Part shown: piece by piece, positions 1 through 12,092 of the stretch
Position numbering within the stretch: the first letter of the stretch is position 1
Layout of the letters: each line of letters opens with the position of its first letter
DNA from: Cherax quadricarinatus
Lineage: Eukaryota > Arthropoda > Malacostraca > Decapoda > Parastacidae
Length of the DNA stretch: 64,000 nt
Assembly (NCBI RefSeq): GCF_038502225.1
Contig: NW_027195384.1
Span: forward strand, 62,001-126,000
Direction: 5' to 3'
Notes under the pieces: generated by a model
What the model was told of the DNA's origin: nothing
The model's input: only the letters and a program-made list of their open reading frames with translations
Database searches by the model: none
Translations under genes and position numbers: made by a program

Positions 1-74
1 ACAATAACCAAATTCTGTAAACTCAGCATTGTAATCCTTATAGAGAATAAACTTTGAATTGAATTGAATTGAAT
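1..74 (+). mobile_element. 3' terminus of a LINE-D copy with (TTGAA)n tail
   Basis: The first 48 bases are nearly identical to the reverse complement of 33,078-33,125, which is the 3' end of the LINE-D copy lying on the minus strand there. The block ends GAGAATAAAC and then runs into TTGAATTGAATTGAATTGAA, a short-repeat tail of the kind LINEs leave at their 3' end. The rest of the element would lie outside the window to the left. The AATAAA in the tail could serve as its polyadenylation signal. Confidence 0.6.
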
Positions 75-265
75 GTATGATAATTTTTGTGTTACCCTGG
101 TGCTTAATGTACATGTTACTATGTATGATAATTTTTGTGTTACTCTAGTGGTTAATGTACATGTTACTATGTATGATAATTTTTGTGTTACTCTGGTGAT
201 TAATGTACATGTTACTATGTATGATAATTTTTGTGTTACTCTGGTGATTAATGTACATGTTACTT
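74..265. repeat. 48-bp minisatellite, 4 units
   Basis: Four tandem units of 48 bp, each starting near TGTATGATAATTTTTGTGTT, differ by single bases. The unit length is a multiple of three, so a reading frame runs through it, but the resulting 16-residue peptide repeat has no recognisable domain. It directly abuts the LINE-D tail and may have grown from it. Confidence 0.9.
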
Positions 266-419
266 TGTATGATAATTTGTTGAAGTGTATTTATGTGTAT
301 TTCTACCTAAATAAACTTCCTAACTTATTGGGTTATTCTTGGTTAAATAATGAACCTTGTGTATGAATGTTCTGCCAACAATATTGTTTATTATGTAACA
401 TAAACCTTAAAACTTACTA
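266..419. other. Short unique stretch, no gene seen
   Basis: AT-rich sequence between two minisatellites. I see no coding or RNA feature in it. Confidence 0.5.
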
Positions 420-1950
420 ACTTAAACCTGCTGCTGCCTCACCACCTAACACCTGCTGCTGCCTCACCACCTAACACCTGCTGCTGCCTCATCACCTAAC
501 ACATGCTGCTGCCTCACCACCTAACACCTGCTGCTGCCTCACCACTTAACACCTGCTGCTGCCTCACCACCTAACACCTGCTGCTGCTTCACCACCTAAC
601 ACCTGCTGCTGCCTCACCACCTAACACTTGGTGCTGCCTTACCACCTAACATCTGCTGCTGCCTCACCATCTAACACCCACTGTTGATGCTTCACCACTT
701 AACATCTGCTGCTGCCTCACCACCTAACACCTGCTGCTGCCTCACCACCTAACAACTGCTGCTGCCTCACCACCTAACACCTGCTGCTGCCTTACCACCT
801 AACACCTGCTGCTGCTGCCTCACCACCTAACACTTGCTGTTGCCTCTCCACTTAACATCTGCTGCAGCCTCACCACCTAACAACTGCTGCTGCCTCACAA
901 CCTAACACCAGCTGCTGCCTGACCACCTAACACCTGCTGCTGCCTGACCACCTAACACCTGCTGCTGCTGCTGCCTCGCCACCTAACACTTGCTGCTGCC
1001 TCACCACCTAACATCTGCTGCTGCCTCACCACCTAACACCTGCTGCTGCCTCACCACCTAACAACTGCTGCTGCCTGACCACCTAACACCTGCTGCTGCC
1101 TGACCACCTAACACCTGCTGCTGCTGCCTCACCACCTAACACCTGCTACTGCCTCACCACCTAACATCTGCTGCTGCCTCACCACCTAACACATGCTGTT
1201 GCCTCACCACCTAACACCTGCTGCTGCCTCACCACCTAACACCTGCTGCTGCTGCCTCACCACCTAACACCTGCTGCTGCCTCACCACCTAACACCTGCT
1301 GCTGCTGCCTCACCAACTAACACCTGCTGCTGCCTCACCACCTAACACCTGCTACTGCCTCACCACCTAACATCTGCTACTGCCTGACCACCTAACACCT
1401 GCTGCTGCTGCTGCTCACCACCTACCACCTGCTGCTGCCTGACCACCTAACACCTGCTGCTGCTTCTGCCTGACCACCTAACACCTGCTGCTGCTGCCTC
1501 ACCACCTAACACCTGCTGCTGCCTCACCACCTAACACCTGCTGCTGCCTCACCACCTAACAACTGCTGCTGCCTCACTACCTAACACCTGCTGCTGCACC
1601 ACTAAACACCTGCTGCTGACTCACCACCTAACAACTGCTGCTGCTGACTCACCACCTAACACTTGCTGCTGCTGCCTCACCACCTAACACCTGCTGCTGC
1701 TGGTTCACCACCTAACACCTGCTGCCGCCTCACCACCTAGCACCTGCTGTTGCTGCCTCACCTCCTAACACTTGCTGCTGTCTCACCACCTAACACCTGC
1801 TGCTGCACCACCTAACACCTGCTGCTGACTCACCACCTAACACCTGCTGCTGTTGCCTCACCACCTAACACCTGCTGTTGCTGCCTCACCAACACCTGCT
1901 GCTGCCTTAGAACCTAACACCTGCTCCTCCTGAGCACCTAACACCTGCTC
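420..1950. repeat. 25-bp CTG-rich minisatellite, about 60 units
   Basis: The unit is about 25 bp, built on ACCTGCTGCTGCCTCACC followed by ACCTAAC. Many units carry one or two extra CTG triplets, so lengths of 25, 28 and 31 bp alternate. Divergence between units is low to moderate. Stops (TAA) occur once per unit in the forward frame, so it is not coding. Confidence 0.95.
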
Positions 1951-2510
1951 CTGCCTGAGCATGCAACACCTGATTCACTTAACACCTGAGCACCTGACAC
2001 TCAACATCTGAGCACTTAACACACTCAATACCTGAGCACCTAACACCTGCAGCACCTGAGCACCTGACACAATCAACACCTGAGCATCTAACACCTGCCA
2101 CACTCAACAGCTGAGCATGTGACACTCAACACCTGAGCACCTGACACAATCAACACCTGAGCACCTACCACCTGACACACTCAACACTTGAGCACCTATC
2201 ACCTCACACACTCAACACTTGAGCACCTAACACACACAACACCTGAGCACCTAACACCTGACACACTCAACACCTGAGCACCTAACAACTGACATACTCA
2301 ACACATGAGCACCTAACACCTGACACTCAACACTTGAGCACCTAACACAGTCAACACCTGAGCACCTAACACCTCACAAACACAACACCTGAGCACCTAA
2401 CACCTCACACTCAACACCTAACACACTCAACACCTGAGTGGCTAACACTTGACACACTCAACACCTGAGCACCTAACACCTCACATACACACACACCTGA
2501 GCAGCTAACA
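1951..2510. repeat. Degenerate minisatellite, GAGCACCTAACACCTGACAC type
   Basis: Irregular units built from ACCTGAGCACCTAACACCTG and CACACTCAAC blocks. They grade from the CTG-rich array on the left into the homogeneous 24-bp array on the right, so the three arrays look like one evolving satellite. Confidence 0.9.
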
Positions 2511-3051
2511 CCTGACACAGTCAACACCTGATCAACTAACACAGTCAACACCTGAGCAACTAACACAGTCAACACCTGAGCAACTAACAGTCAACACCTG
2601 AGCAACTAACACAGTCAACACCTGAGCAACTAACACAGTCAACACCTGAGCAACTAACACAGTCAACACCTGAGCAACTAACACAGTCAACACCTGAGCA
2701 ACTAACAGTCAACACCTGAGCAACTAACACAGTCAACACCTGAGCAACTAACACAGTCAACACCTGAGCAACTAACACAGTCAACACCTGAGCAACTAAC
2801 ACAGTCAACACCTGAGCAACTAACACAGTCAACACCTGAGCAACTAACACAGTCAACACCTGAGCAACTAACACAGTCAACACCTGAGCAACTAACACAG
2901 TCAACACCTGAGCAACTAACACAGTCAACACCTGAGCAACTAACACAGTCAACACCTGAGCAACTAACACAGTCAACACCTGAGCAACTAACACAGTCAA
3001 CACCTGAGCAACTAACACAGTCAACACCTGAGCAACTAACACAGTCAACAA
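2511..3051. repeat. Homogeneous 24-bp minisatellite, about 22 units
   Basis: Units of 24 bp (CTAACACAGTCAACACCTGA plus GCAA) are almost perfect copies. Two units near 2,588 and 2,706 lack three bases. On the minus strand the repeat reads as an open eight-residue peptide repeat (VLTVLVAQ), a by-product of a 24-bp period without stops. I do not regard it as a gene. Confidence 0.95.
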
Positions 3052-3059
3052 GACACAGA

Positions 3060-3840
3060 TATGATCATGTCTGGCGCCTTAATACACTATATTTCATGGG
3101 TCAAACTCTCTCTATGTATCATCTAGCACATGAATGTTATATTGTAATAAAGGCAGGTGTTACTCACCTGTGTTAGACACCACAGGTGTTACTCACCTGT
3201 TAGACACCACAAACACTGTTTATTGTTGACTTGTTTCTTCTTTGTTGGGTTTATAAGGGCCACTGACAGCATCAGCCGGAGAATGTTTCTCCATGCTACC
3301 AGAAAAAATTGTTGTCCAAGGCTTGGCGATGAGAGAAAAGGAACGAAAGTTCCTTTGTAAATAGAGATAGAAACTTGAAGTTTCCAATTAGATCCGGTGG
3401 ACGCCCTTGCCAAGTCCCAGCAGAAAGGGACGCCCACACTCACACTAAGTTCAAGAACCTGCGTCCCACCAAAGACCGTTATAGAATTTCCCTTAGAGTG
3501 GAAAAAATGGAGCTGGATAAAGTAAGTGGGTGTACAGGTGCCCCTCCTGTAGTGCCAAGTGCCCCTCCTGTAGTGCCCGGCGGGCTATATAGATGAGGAC
3601 AAGCGTCCCAGAGAGAACGGGGGGGGGAATTTGCCACTGATACTCAGGCGAGAGAGAGACGTCCACACACAACGAAGGCTGACACAGAAGTCTATTGTTA
3701 ACTATCACAGCCACCCACCAACAACACAAGTTGTTGTTGTTGTTGTTGTTGTTTATAGGGCCACTGACAGTGTACGTCGTATTGAACCCTGACTTCCGGC
3801 GCTCGGAAAAGGAACCTCAACTGAAGTGGAAGGATTAAGT
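3060..3840. other. Non-coding interval with two hairpins and small duplications
   Basis: No supported gene. Seen here: a duplicated AGGTGTTACTCACCTG motif (3,154 and 3,184); a perfect 8-bp hairpin with a GAAA loop at 3,337-3,356; a second hairpin at 3,370-3,384; a duplicated GTGCCCCTCCTGTAGTGCC-type block at 3,537-3,580; and two GGGCCACTGACAG motifs (3,257 and 3,760) about 500 bp apart, the second after a (GTT)n run. The two GGGCCACTGACAG sites could mark the ends of one decayed element. Confidence 0.4.
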
Positions 3841-4000
3841 AAGTAACTAAGTAAGTGCAAATAAGTAAGTTTATTCAGGTATACATATATAGTTACATAG
3901 ATTATCAAACATAGCAGCATATGTGTAAAATACCTAGGATAACCCAAAAAAGCCAGACAGGGTGACTTATTTCCATTGGGGTCCTTTTACCTTATTATTA
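3841..4000. repeat. Dispersed repeat fragment (AGTAAGTTTATTCAGGTATA type)
   Basis: AAGTAAGT repeats lead into AAGTTTATTCAGGTATACAT and a conserved-looking block ending in GACTTATTTCCATTGGGGTC. I recall similar blocks as common in decapod sequence, so I call it a dispersed repeat. It has no coding capacity and its element class is not clear from this copy. Confidence 0.4.
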
Positions 4001-4037
4001 TAATACAGAGGTTATAATATTTTATTAATATTCTATG

Positions 4038-4136
4038 TGAGAAATAAATTCCCATAATTATACTGTATATTTTTTATATTGCAAATATACATGATTAATG
4101 CATTACTGTTGTTCTAAATTGTATTTTGAATAGAAG
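4038..4136. repeat. Dispersed repeat, paired with 59,027-59,117
   Basis: AT-rich block starting AATAAATTCCCATAATTATA and ending in CTAAATTGTATTTTGAATA. A second copy lies at 59,027-59,117 in the same orientation with a few differences. No coding potential. Confidence 0.75.
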
Positions 4137-4149
4137 TTAGTTAGTTTAA

Positions 4150-4515
4150 TATGTTTATTATGCACCCCATACCCATCCTGTGGGCGGTAGTCAAAAGATT
4201 ACAGAGGTACATAATGGGTCCTGGGACTGGGCCTCAAAGTTTTGATAGCTGAGCAAGTTACAGAGGTAATGAATTCACAATTTTCAAAGGTAATGAACTC
4301 ACAATTTACAAAGGTAATGAACTCCAGGTAGGTCTAGTCACAATCATGACAAGTTACAAAGGTATTTACAGATTACAGAGGTACACAATGGGTCCAGGGA
4401 CCGGGCTCCAAAGTTTTGATGGCTGAACTAGGTACAAGGTAATGAACTCACAAGTTACAAAGGTAATGAACTCACAAGTTACAAAGGTAATGAATACTGT
4501 AAGAATGGTTACTTA
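4150..4515. repeat. Dispersed repeat with tandem ACAAAGGTAATGAACTCACA motif
   Basis: Starts with TTTATTATGCACCCCATACC and a GTGGGCGGTAG block that also occurs at the 3' end of LINE-R (23,437-23,530). It continues as five or six irregular copies of CAAAGGTAATGAACTCACAA. The motif recurs in the opposite orientation at 63,750-64,000. I read it as the tail region of a retroelement family, without a coding part here. Confidence 0.6.
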
Positions 4516-4625
4516 CGTTTATACATGGCTGCAATCATGAACAAATTTTAGAGTAATGAGCAATTCACACTTCCACACTCGGTCACAACTGTAGTGAGTT
4601 ATTGGTGCAAATGTTGATTGCTGAG

Positions 4626-6078
<1,453 letters not shown>

Positions 6079-6961
6079 TGAAAGACAACTAATAACAGTT
6101 GAAGCAGCCATATTTGCACAGGGGAATACAAAGGGAAACCTTGAATATTCATCTACTATGTTAAGGAAATACCTATTCTGATTTGTGCTTGGTAGAGGTC
6201 CTTTGAAATCTATATTCAATCTTTCGAAAGGCTGGGTGGATTTTATGAGATGAGTCTTATCTGGCTGATGAAAGTTTGGCTTGCACTCTGCACATACTCT
6301 GCATGCTCTGATCACTTGTCGCACATCTTCCACTGAGTAGGACATGTTCTTTGATTTGACAAAATGGTACAGGCGTGTAACTCCTGGGTGACACAAAGCC
6401 TTGTGGAGAGCTGAGAGTGATTGCAAATCATGACATGCTGCTCCACAGTGGGACCTAGAGAATGCATCAGGTGAGATGTTCTCTTGACCCGGTCGGTACA
6501 GAATATCAAAGTCATAACACGATAGTTCCATCCTCCAGCGTAATATCTTGTTATTCTTTATCCTACTTTTGTGCTTCTTGTCGAACATATACATCACGGA
6601 CCGTTGGTCAGTCCTTATGGTGAAATGTCTACCAGTTAAATAATGCCTCCAGTGGCGAACTGCTTCTACGATGGCCTGGGCTTCCTTTTCTACAGCAGCA
6701 TAACATTTCTCTGATCCTTGAAAAGTTCTCGAAAAGAAGGCTACTGGTCGTCCTGCCTGAGATAAGACTGCAGCAATGGCAATGTCAGATGCATCCGTTT
6801 CCACTTCGAATGGTAGGGACTCATCAATGGCTTGAACTACTGAGTTTTCAATGTCCTGTTTGAGAGTATGGAAAGCGGCTTCTGCTTCCTTTGTCACAGG
6901 AAATATGGTAGCACTCAATGGGCGGACTTTACTTGAATAGTTGTAGATCCATTGTGAGTAA
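6079..6961 (-). pseudogene. Ty3/Gypsy pol, RNase H and integrase N-terminal half
   Basis: Continuation of the Gypsy polyprotein of 16,303-18,260, displaced by a CR1A insertion at 6,958-6,961. In order: the end of the RT thumb, RNase H ([19 protein letters not shown], then FFSRTF and IRTDQRS), the integrase HHCC finger (H-x3-H then CRVCAEC), and the start of the integrase core with its first catalytic Asp in NIDFKGPLP. The frame is open but stops being Gypsy after the CLS residues, where the sequence passes directly into LINE-I. The second and third catalytic residues of the integrase core and the 3' LTR are absent, so this copy cannot integrate itself. Confidence 0.92.
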
Positions 6962-6980
6962 ATCAACAATTCAAATCATT

Positions 6981-8168
6981 ATGAAGCTGTGTGTAGTCTG
7001 TGGTCAGTCAAACAAACGGGCTTCCACATGGATAAACTGTCATTTTTGTGGAAATTGGTGTCACGCCCCTTGTGCAGATATCCCAGAACTAGCTACAAGC
7101 AGTATTAAAACAGAGAAGTGTTTCTGGGTATGCCCAAATGAGGAAAATCTGTGGACTAAAATCACAAGGGTATTAAAAGAGGACAACATCAAAGCTGCTT
7201 TCATAGAAAACCTGGAAGCTTTCTACAACAGATGGGAACATAAAAAGTCTGGGCTGAATGGTACTGCCCTTGATACTGGCCATGTAGTCACAAACTGTAA
7301 GGCTGGAGGTGATGTCCTGGGAGACAGTAATAGTAAAGCTGGAGGTGCTGTCCTGGGAGACAGTAATGGTGAAGCTGGAGGTGCTGTCCTGGGAGACAGA
7401 AATGGTGAAGCTGGAGATACTGTCCTGGGAGACAGTAATGGTGAAGCTGGAGATTTTGTCCAGGTAGTCGGGAATTATACGCAGGAAGGAATACATATAA
7501 ATGACCTCATAGGGGACAGGAGCCATAGTAGGGAAACAAGTGTAGTCAAAGATAAGATAAAACCAATATTGCAAACAAGAAATTCCGCAGGAAATAGCAA
7601 ACAAGAGGACTCCAATAGCAATAGTGAGGATAAATTACCAAAAACAACTGGTGGGAGCTCCATTGTTGGTGCTAGGGAGGATAGAAGTAAGACAGGGAAA
7701 CATGCACCAACAGGGAATACAGTCACAGAAACCCAAGGCAAGCGGAAACCAAGCCTGTGCACATACTATGCACTTGGTATCTGCTGGCATGGGAAATCTG
7801 GAAAAACAGATGGGACGTGCAACTATGACCACCCTAGAAAATGCCATGCCCATATGACAACAGGAAAATGCAAACTCCCTTCCAGTAAGCTTTTTCACCC
7901 TGAAATGTGTACCTCTTCAGTACAGGAAAGACTGTGCTATAAATTAAATTGCCAGGCATACCATCTAAAGGGGACAAAAAGATACAAAACATCCAGGCCA
8001 TGGGAAAACCTGGGTAGCCACAGCCACTCAAGAGGGAGAGGTTTTTTAGTGCCAGGAAGGAAAAAAAACTGGCAGGAAATGGCAGAAATCGTACACCAAA
8101 TCCAGTCATTCCTGGAGTGGAACCACAGTCGATGGCCTCCACTCCAAACCAACAGATACAGATACTAA
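6981..8168 (+). CDS. CR1A ORF1 protein (PHD finger, 12-residue repeats, three CCCH fingers), copy 1
   Basis: 395 residues, intact. Residues 4-54 form a C4HC3 PHD-like finger (CVVCGQ, CHFCGNWCHAPC, CFWVC). PHD domains in CR1-family ORF1 proteins are established knowledge. A 12-residue repeat (GGAVLGDSNGEA type) occurs four times around residues 108-160. The C-terminal part has three consecutive CCCH-type fingers: C-x7-C-x10-C-x3-H, C-x8-C-x4-C-x3-H and C-x8-C-x4-C-x3-H, then a basic tail. The protein presumably coats and escorts the element RNA; the CCCH fingers suggest RNA binding. The ATG at 6,981 is shared by copies 2, 3 and 6. The 3' end overlaps the ORF2 start at 8,132. Confidence 0.85.
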   Translation: MKLCVVCGQSNKRASTWINCHFCGNWCHAPCADIPELATSSIKTEKCFWVCPNEENLWTKITRVLKEDNIKAAFIENLEAFYNRWEHKKSGLNGTALDTGHVVTNCKAGGDVLGDSNSKAGGAVLGDSNGEAGGAVLGDRNGEAGDTVLGDSNGEAGDFVQVVGNYTQEGIHINDLIGDRSHSRETSVVKDKIKPILQTRNSAGNSKQEDSNSNSEDKLPKTTGGSSIVGAREDRSKTGKHAPTGNTVTETQGKRKPSLCTYYALGICWHGKSGKTDGTCNYDHPRKCHAHMTTGKCKLPSSKLFHPEMCTSSVQERLCYKLNCQAYHLKGTKRYKTSRPWENLGSHSHSRGRGFLVPGRKKNWQEMAEIVHQIQSFLEWNHSRWPPLQTNRYRY

Positions 8169-8966
8169 CGCCGGAAAAAAAATCCCCCCCCAGTACCAAC
8201 AATACCACCAGTCCGATAACATTCTTCTTTGCAAATATACAGGGTCTAAAGCCAGCAACAAACAACAAAATACCTTTCATCCGTGGACTGCTTGCAGAGG
8301 CAAAGGCAATGTTCGCGGCTTTCACTGAGACCCACATAAAGGATCACTTGGACAATGAAATATGGATCCCAGGTTACAACCTATGCAGATGTGACAGAGT
8401 GAACAGGAAAAAGGGGGGGGTTGGCCTGTACATTGCAGAGTCACTTGTTTGCACAGAACTGCTTAATGCCTCAAATGACGTAGTGGAAGTTTTAGCAGTA
8501 AAGGTCGAGAACCAAAACCTAGTCATTGTGGTAGTCTACAAGCCTCCGGATGCAACATCCCAGCAATTCCAGGAACAGCTGTTAAAAATTGACCACTGTC
8601 TGGAAAATCTTCCAGCTCCTGCACCCAACATCTTGCTCCTGGGGGATTTCAACTTAAGGCACCTAAAATGGAGGAATATAGCAAATAATATTGTTGCAGT
8701 AATAACACCAGGAGGCAGCTCTGATGAAAATTCACACTCACACGAGCTTTTAAATCTCTGCACAAAATTCAATTTAAACCAGCAAATAATAGAGCCTACT
8801 AGACTGGAGAATACACTAGACCTCATATTCACTAACAACGATGATCTGATAAGAAATGTCACCATATCAAAAACAATATACTCAGATCACAACATAATTG
8901 AGGTTCAGACATGTATGCGAGGAGCCCCAGACCGACAAAATGAGACTAGTCACGAGGGAGCATTCA
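8132..8966 (+). pseudogene. CR1A ORF2 N-terminal part (APE endonuclease), copy 1, cut by insertion
   Basis: Apurinic-type endonuclease domain of ORF2. Motifs seen: FFFANIQGL (catalytic Asn region), TETHIKDH, KKGGVGLYI, LLGDFNLRH and YSDHNIIEV (Asp and His). The likely start is ATG 8,132 (context TCGATGG), which overlaps ORF1 by 37 nt in another frame; the open frame extends further upstream but without an ATG. A run of eight G (8,413-8,420) keeps the frame here but varies in other copies. Copy 2 interrupts the gene at 8,966 just after the endonuclease. The remainder resumes at 14,023. Confidence 0.9.
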
Positions 8967-8997
8967 CCTGGAGTTTACCTGAAGAGAGTTTCGGGGG

Positions 8998-11900
8998 TCA
9001 ATGCCCCCGCGGCCCGGTCTGTGACCAGGCCTCCTCGTGGACCAGCGCCCGATCAACCAAGCTGTTGCTGCTGGCTGCACGCAAACCAACGTACGAGCCA
9101 CAGCCCGGCTGATCAGGAACTGACTTTAGGTGCTTGTCCAGTGCCAGCTTGAAGACTGCCAGGGGTCTGTTGGTAATCCCCCTTATGTGTGCTGGGAGGC
9201 AGTTGAACAGTCTCGGGCCCCTGACACTTATTGTATGGTCTCTTAACGTGCTAGTGACACCCCTGCTTTTCATTGGGGGGATGGTGCATCGTCTGCCAAG
9301 TCTTTTGCTTTCGTAGTGAGTGATTTTCGTGCGCAAGTTCGGTACTAGTCCCTCTAGGATTTTCCAGGTGTATATAATCATGTATCTCTCCCTCCTGCGT
9401 TCCAGGGAATACAGGTTTAGAAACCTCAAGCGCTCCCAGTAATTGAGGTGTTTTATCTCCGTTATGCGTGCCGTGAAAGTTCTCTGTACATTTTCTAGGT
9501 CGGCAATTTCACCTGCCTTGAAAGGTGCTGTTAGAGTGCAGCAATATTCCAGCCTAGATAGAACAAGTGACCTGAAGAGTGTCATCATGGGCTTGGCCTC
9601 CCTAGTTTTGAAGGTTCTCATTATCCATCCTGTCATTTTTCTAGCAGATGCGATTGATACAATGTTATGGTCCTTGAAGGTGAGATCCTCTGACATAATC
9701 ACTCCCAGGTCTTTGACGTTGGTGTTTCGCTCTATTTTGTGGCCAGAATTTGTTTTGTACTCTGATGAAGATTTAATTTCCTCATGTTTACCATATCTGA
9801 GTAATTGAAATTTCTCATCGTTGAACTTCATATTGTTTTCTGCAGCCCACTGAAAGATTTGGTTGATGTCCGCCTGGAGCCTTGCAGTGTCTGCAATGGA
9901 AGACACTGTCATGCAGATTCGGGTGTCATCTGCAAAGGAAGACACGGTGCTGTGGCTGACATCCTTGTCTATGTCGGATATGAGGATGAGGAACAAGATG
10001 GGAGCTAGTACTGTGCCTTGTGGAACAGAGCTTTTCACCGTAGCTGCCTCGGACTTTACTCTGTTGACGACTACTCTCTGTGTTCTGTTAGTGAGGAAAT
10101 TATAGATCCATCGACCGACTTTTCCTGTTATTCCTTTAGCGCGCATTTTGTGTGCTATTACGCCATGGTCACACTTGTCGAAGGCTTTTGCAAAGTCTGT
10201 ATATATTACATCTGCATTCTTTTTGTCTTCTAGTGCATTTAGGACCTTGTCGTAGTGATCCAGTAGTTGAGACAGACACGAGCGACCTGTTCTAAACCCA
10301 TGTTGCCCTGGGTTGTGTAACTGATGGGTTTCTAGATGGGTGGTGATCTTGCTTCTTAGGACCCTTTCAAAGATTTTTATGATATGGGATGTTAGTGCTA
10401 TTGGTCTGTAGTTCTTTGCTGTTGCTTTACTGCCCCCTTTGTGGAGTGGGGCTATGTCTGTTGTTTTTAGTAACTGAGGGACGACCCCCGTGTCCATGCC
10501 CCCTCTCCATAGGATGGAAAAGGCTCGTGATAGGGGCTTCTTGCAGTTCTTGATGAACACAGAGTTCCATGAGTCTGGCCCTGGGGCAGAGTGCATGGGC
10601 ATGTCATTTATCGCCTGTTCGAAGTCATTTGGCGTCAGGATAACATCGGATAGGCTTGTGTTAATCAAATTTTGTGGCTCTCTCATAAAAAATTCATTTT
10701 GATCTTCGACTCTCAGTCTGGTTAGCGGCTTGCTAAAAACTGAGTCATATTGGGACTTGAGTAGCTCACTCATTTCCTTGCTGTCATCTGTGTAGGACCC
10801 ATCTTGTTTAAGTAAGGGCCCAATACTGGGCGTTGTTCTCGATTTTGATTTGGCATAGGAGAAGAAATACTTTGGGTTTCTTTCGATTTCATTTATAGCT
10901 TTTAGTTCTTCCCGCGATTCCTGACTCCTAAAGGATTCTTTTAGCTTAAGTTCGATGCTTGCTATTTCTCTGACCAGTGTCTCCCTGCGCATTTCAGATA
11001 TATTGACCTCTTTTAGCCGCTCTGTTATTCTTTACCGTCGCCTGTAAAGGGAGCCCCTGTCTCTTTCTATTTTACATCTACTCCTCCTTTTTCTTAGAGG
11101 AATAAGCCTTGTGCATACATCGAGTGCCACCGAGTTAATCTGTTCTAGGCATAAGTTTGGGTCTGTGTTGCTTAGTATATCTTCCCAGCTTATATCGGTT
11201 AGGACTTGGTTTACTTGGTCCCACTTTATGTTTTTGTTATTGAAGTTGAATTTGGTGAATGCTCCCTCGTGACTAGTCTCATTTTGTCGGTCTGGGGCTC
11301 CTCGCATACATGTCTGAACCTCAATTACGTTGTGATCTGAGTATATTGTTTTTGATATGGTGACATTTCTTATCAGATCATCATTGTTAGTGAATATGAG
11401 GTCTAGTGTATTCTCCAGTCTAGTAGGCTCTATTATTTGCTGGTTTAAATTGAATTTTGTGCAGAGATTTAAAAGCTCGTGTAAGTGTGAGTTTTCATCA
11501 GAGCTACCTCCTGGTGTTATTACTGCAACAATATTATTTGCTATATTCCTCCATTTTAGGTGCCTTAAGTTGAAATCCCCCAGGGGCAAGATGTTGGGTG
11601 CAGGAGCTGGAAGATTTTCCAGACAGTGGTCAATTTTTAACAGCTGTTCCTGGAATTGCTGGGATGTTGCATCCGGAGGCTTGTAGACTACCACAATGAC
11701 TAGGTTTTGGTTCTCGACCTTTACTGCTAAAACTTCCACTACGTCATTTGAGGCATTAAGCAGTTCTGTGCAAACAAGTGACTCTGCAATGTACAGGCCA
11801 ACCCCCCCCCCTTTTGCCTGTTCACTCTGTCACATCTGTATAGGTTGTAACCTGGGATCCATATTTCATTGTCCAAGTGATCCTTTATGTGGGTCTCAGT

Positions 11901-12092
11901 GAAAGCCGCGAACATTGCCTTTGCCTCTGCAAGCAGTCCACGGATGAAAGGTATTTTGTTGTTTGTTGCTGGCTTTAGACCCTGTATATTTGCAAAGAAG
12001 AATGTTATCGGACTGGTGGTATTGTTGGTACTGGGGGGGGATTTTTTTTCCGGCATTAGTATCTGTATCTGTTGGTTTGGAGTGGAGGCCAT
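8998..12092 (-). pseudogene. CR1A ORF2 (endonuclease-reverse transcriptase), copy 2, two lesions
   Basis: EN and RT of the CR1 type. RT motifs: APLHKGG and NYRPIALTS, motif A YTDFAKAFDKCDHG, motif B SSVPQGTVLAPILF, catalytic FADD in VSSFADDTRI, then a thumb and a C-terminal domain ending GPRGH. Two lesions are seen: a frameshift at a ten-C run (10 instead of 8) at about 11,811-11,820, and a nonsense codon at 11,032-11,034 (Lys to stop). Frames before and after the nonsense codon are the same. Otherwise all domains are present. The likely start is ATG at 12,092. Confidence 0.93.

Noticed and set aside
2584..3051. 155-residue open frame of VLTVLVAQ repeats
   Set aside because: Pure by-product of a 24-bp minisatellite; no start context, no domain.
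420..3051. CRISPR-like array
   Set aside because: Units are contiguous with no spacers and the DNA is eukaryotic repeat DNA; ordinary minisatellite.
3320..3360. Hammerhead ribozyme (GATGAG and CGAAA near a stem)
   Set aside because: The CTGATGA core is GCGATGA here and the segment between core and GAAA does not form stem II; not supported on either strand.
7173..7604. Minus-strand frames of about 70-167 residues opposite CR1A ORF1 and ORF2 (also in the other copies)
   Set aside because: Antisense shadows of ORF1/ORF2; they vary only as the sense genes vary.
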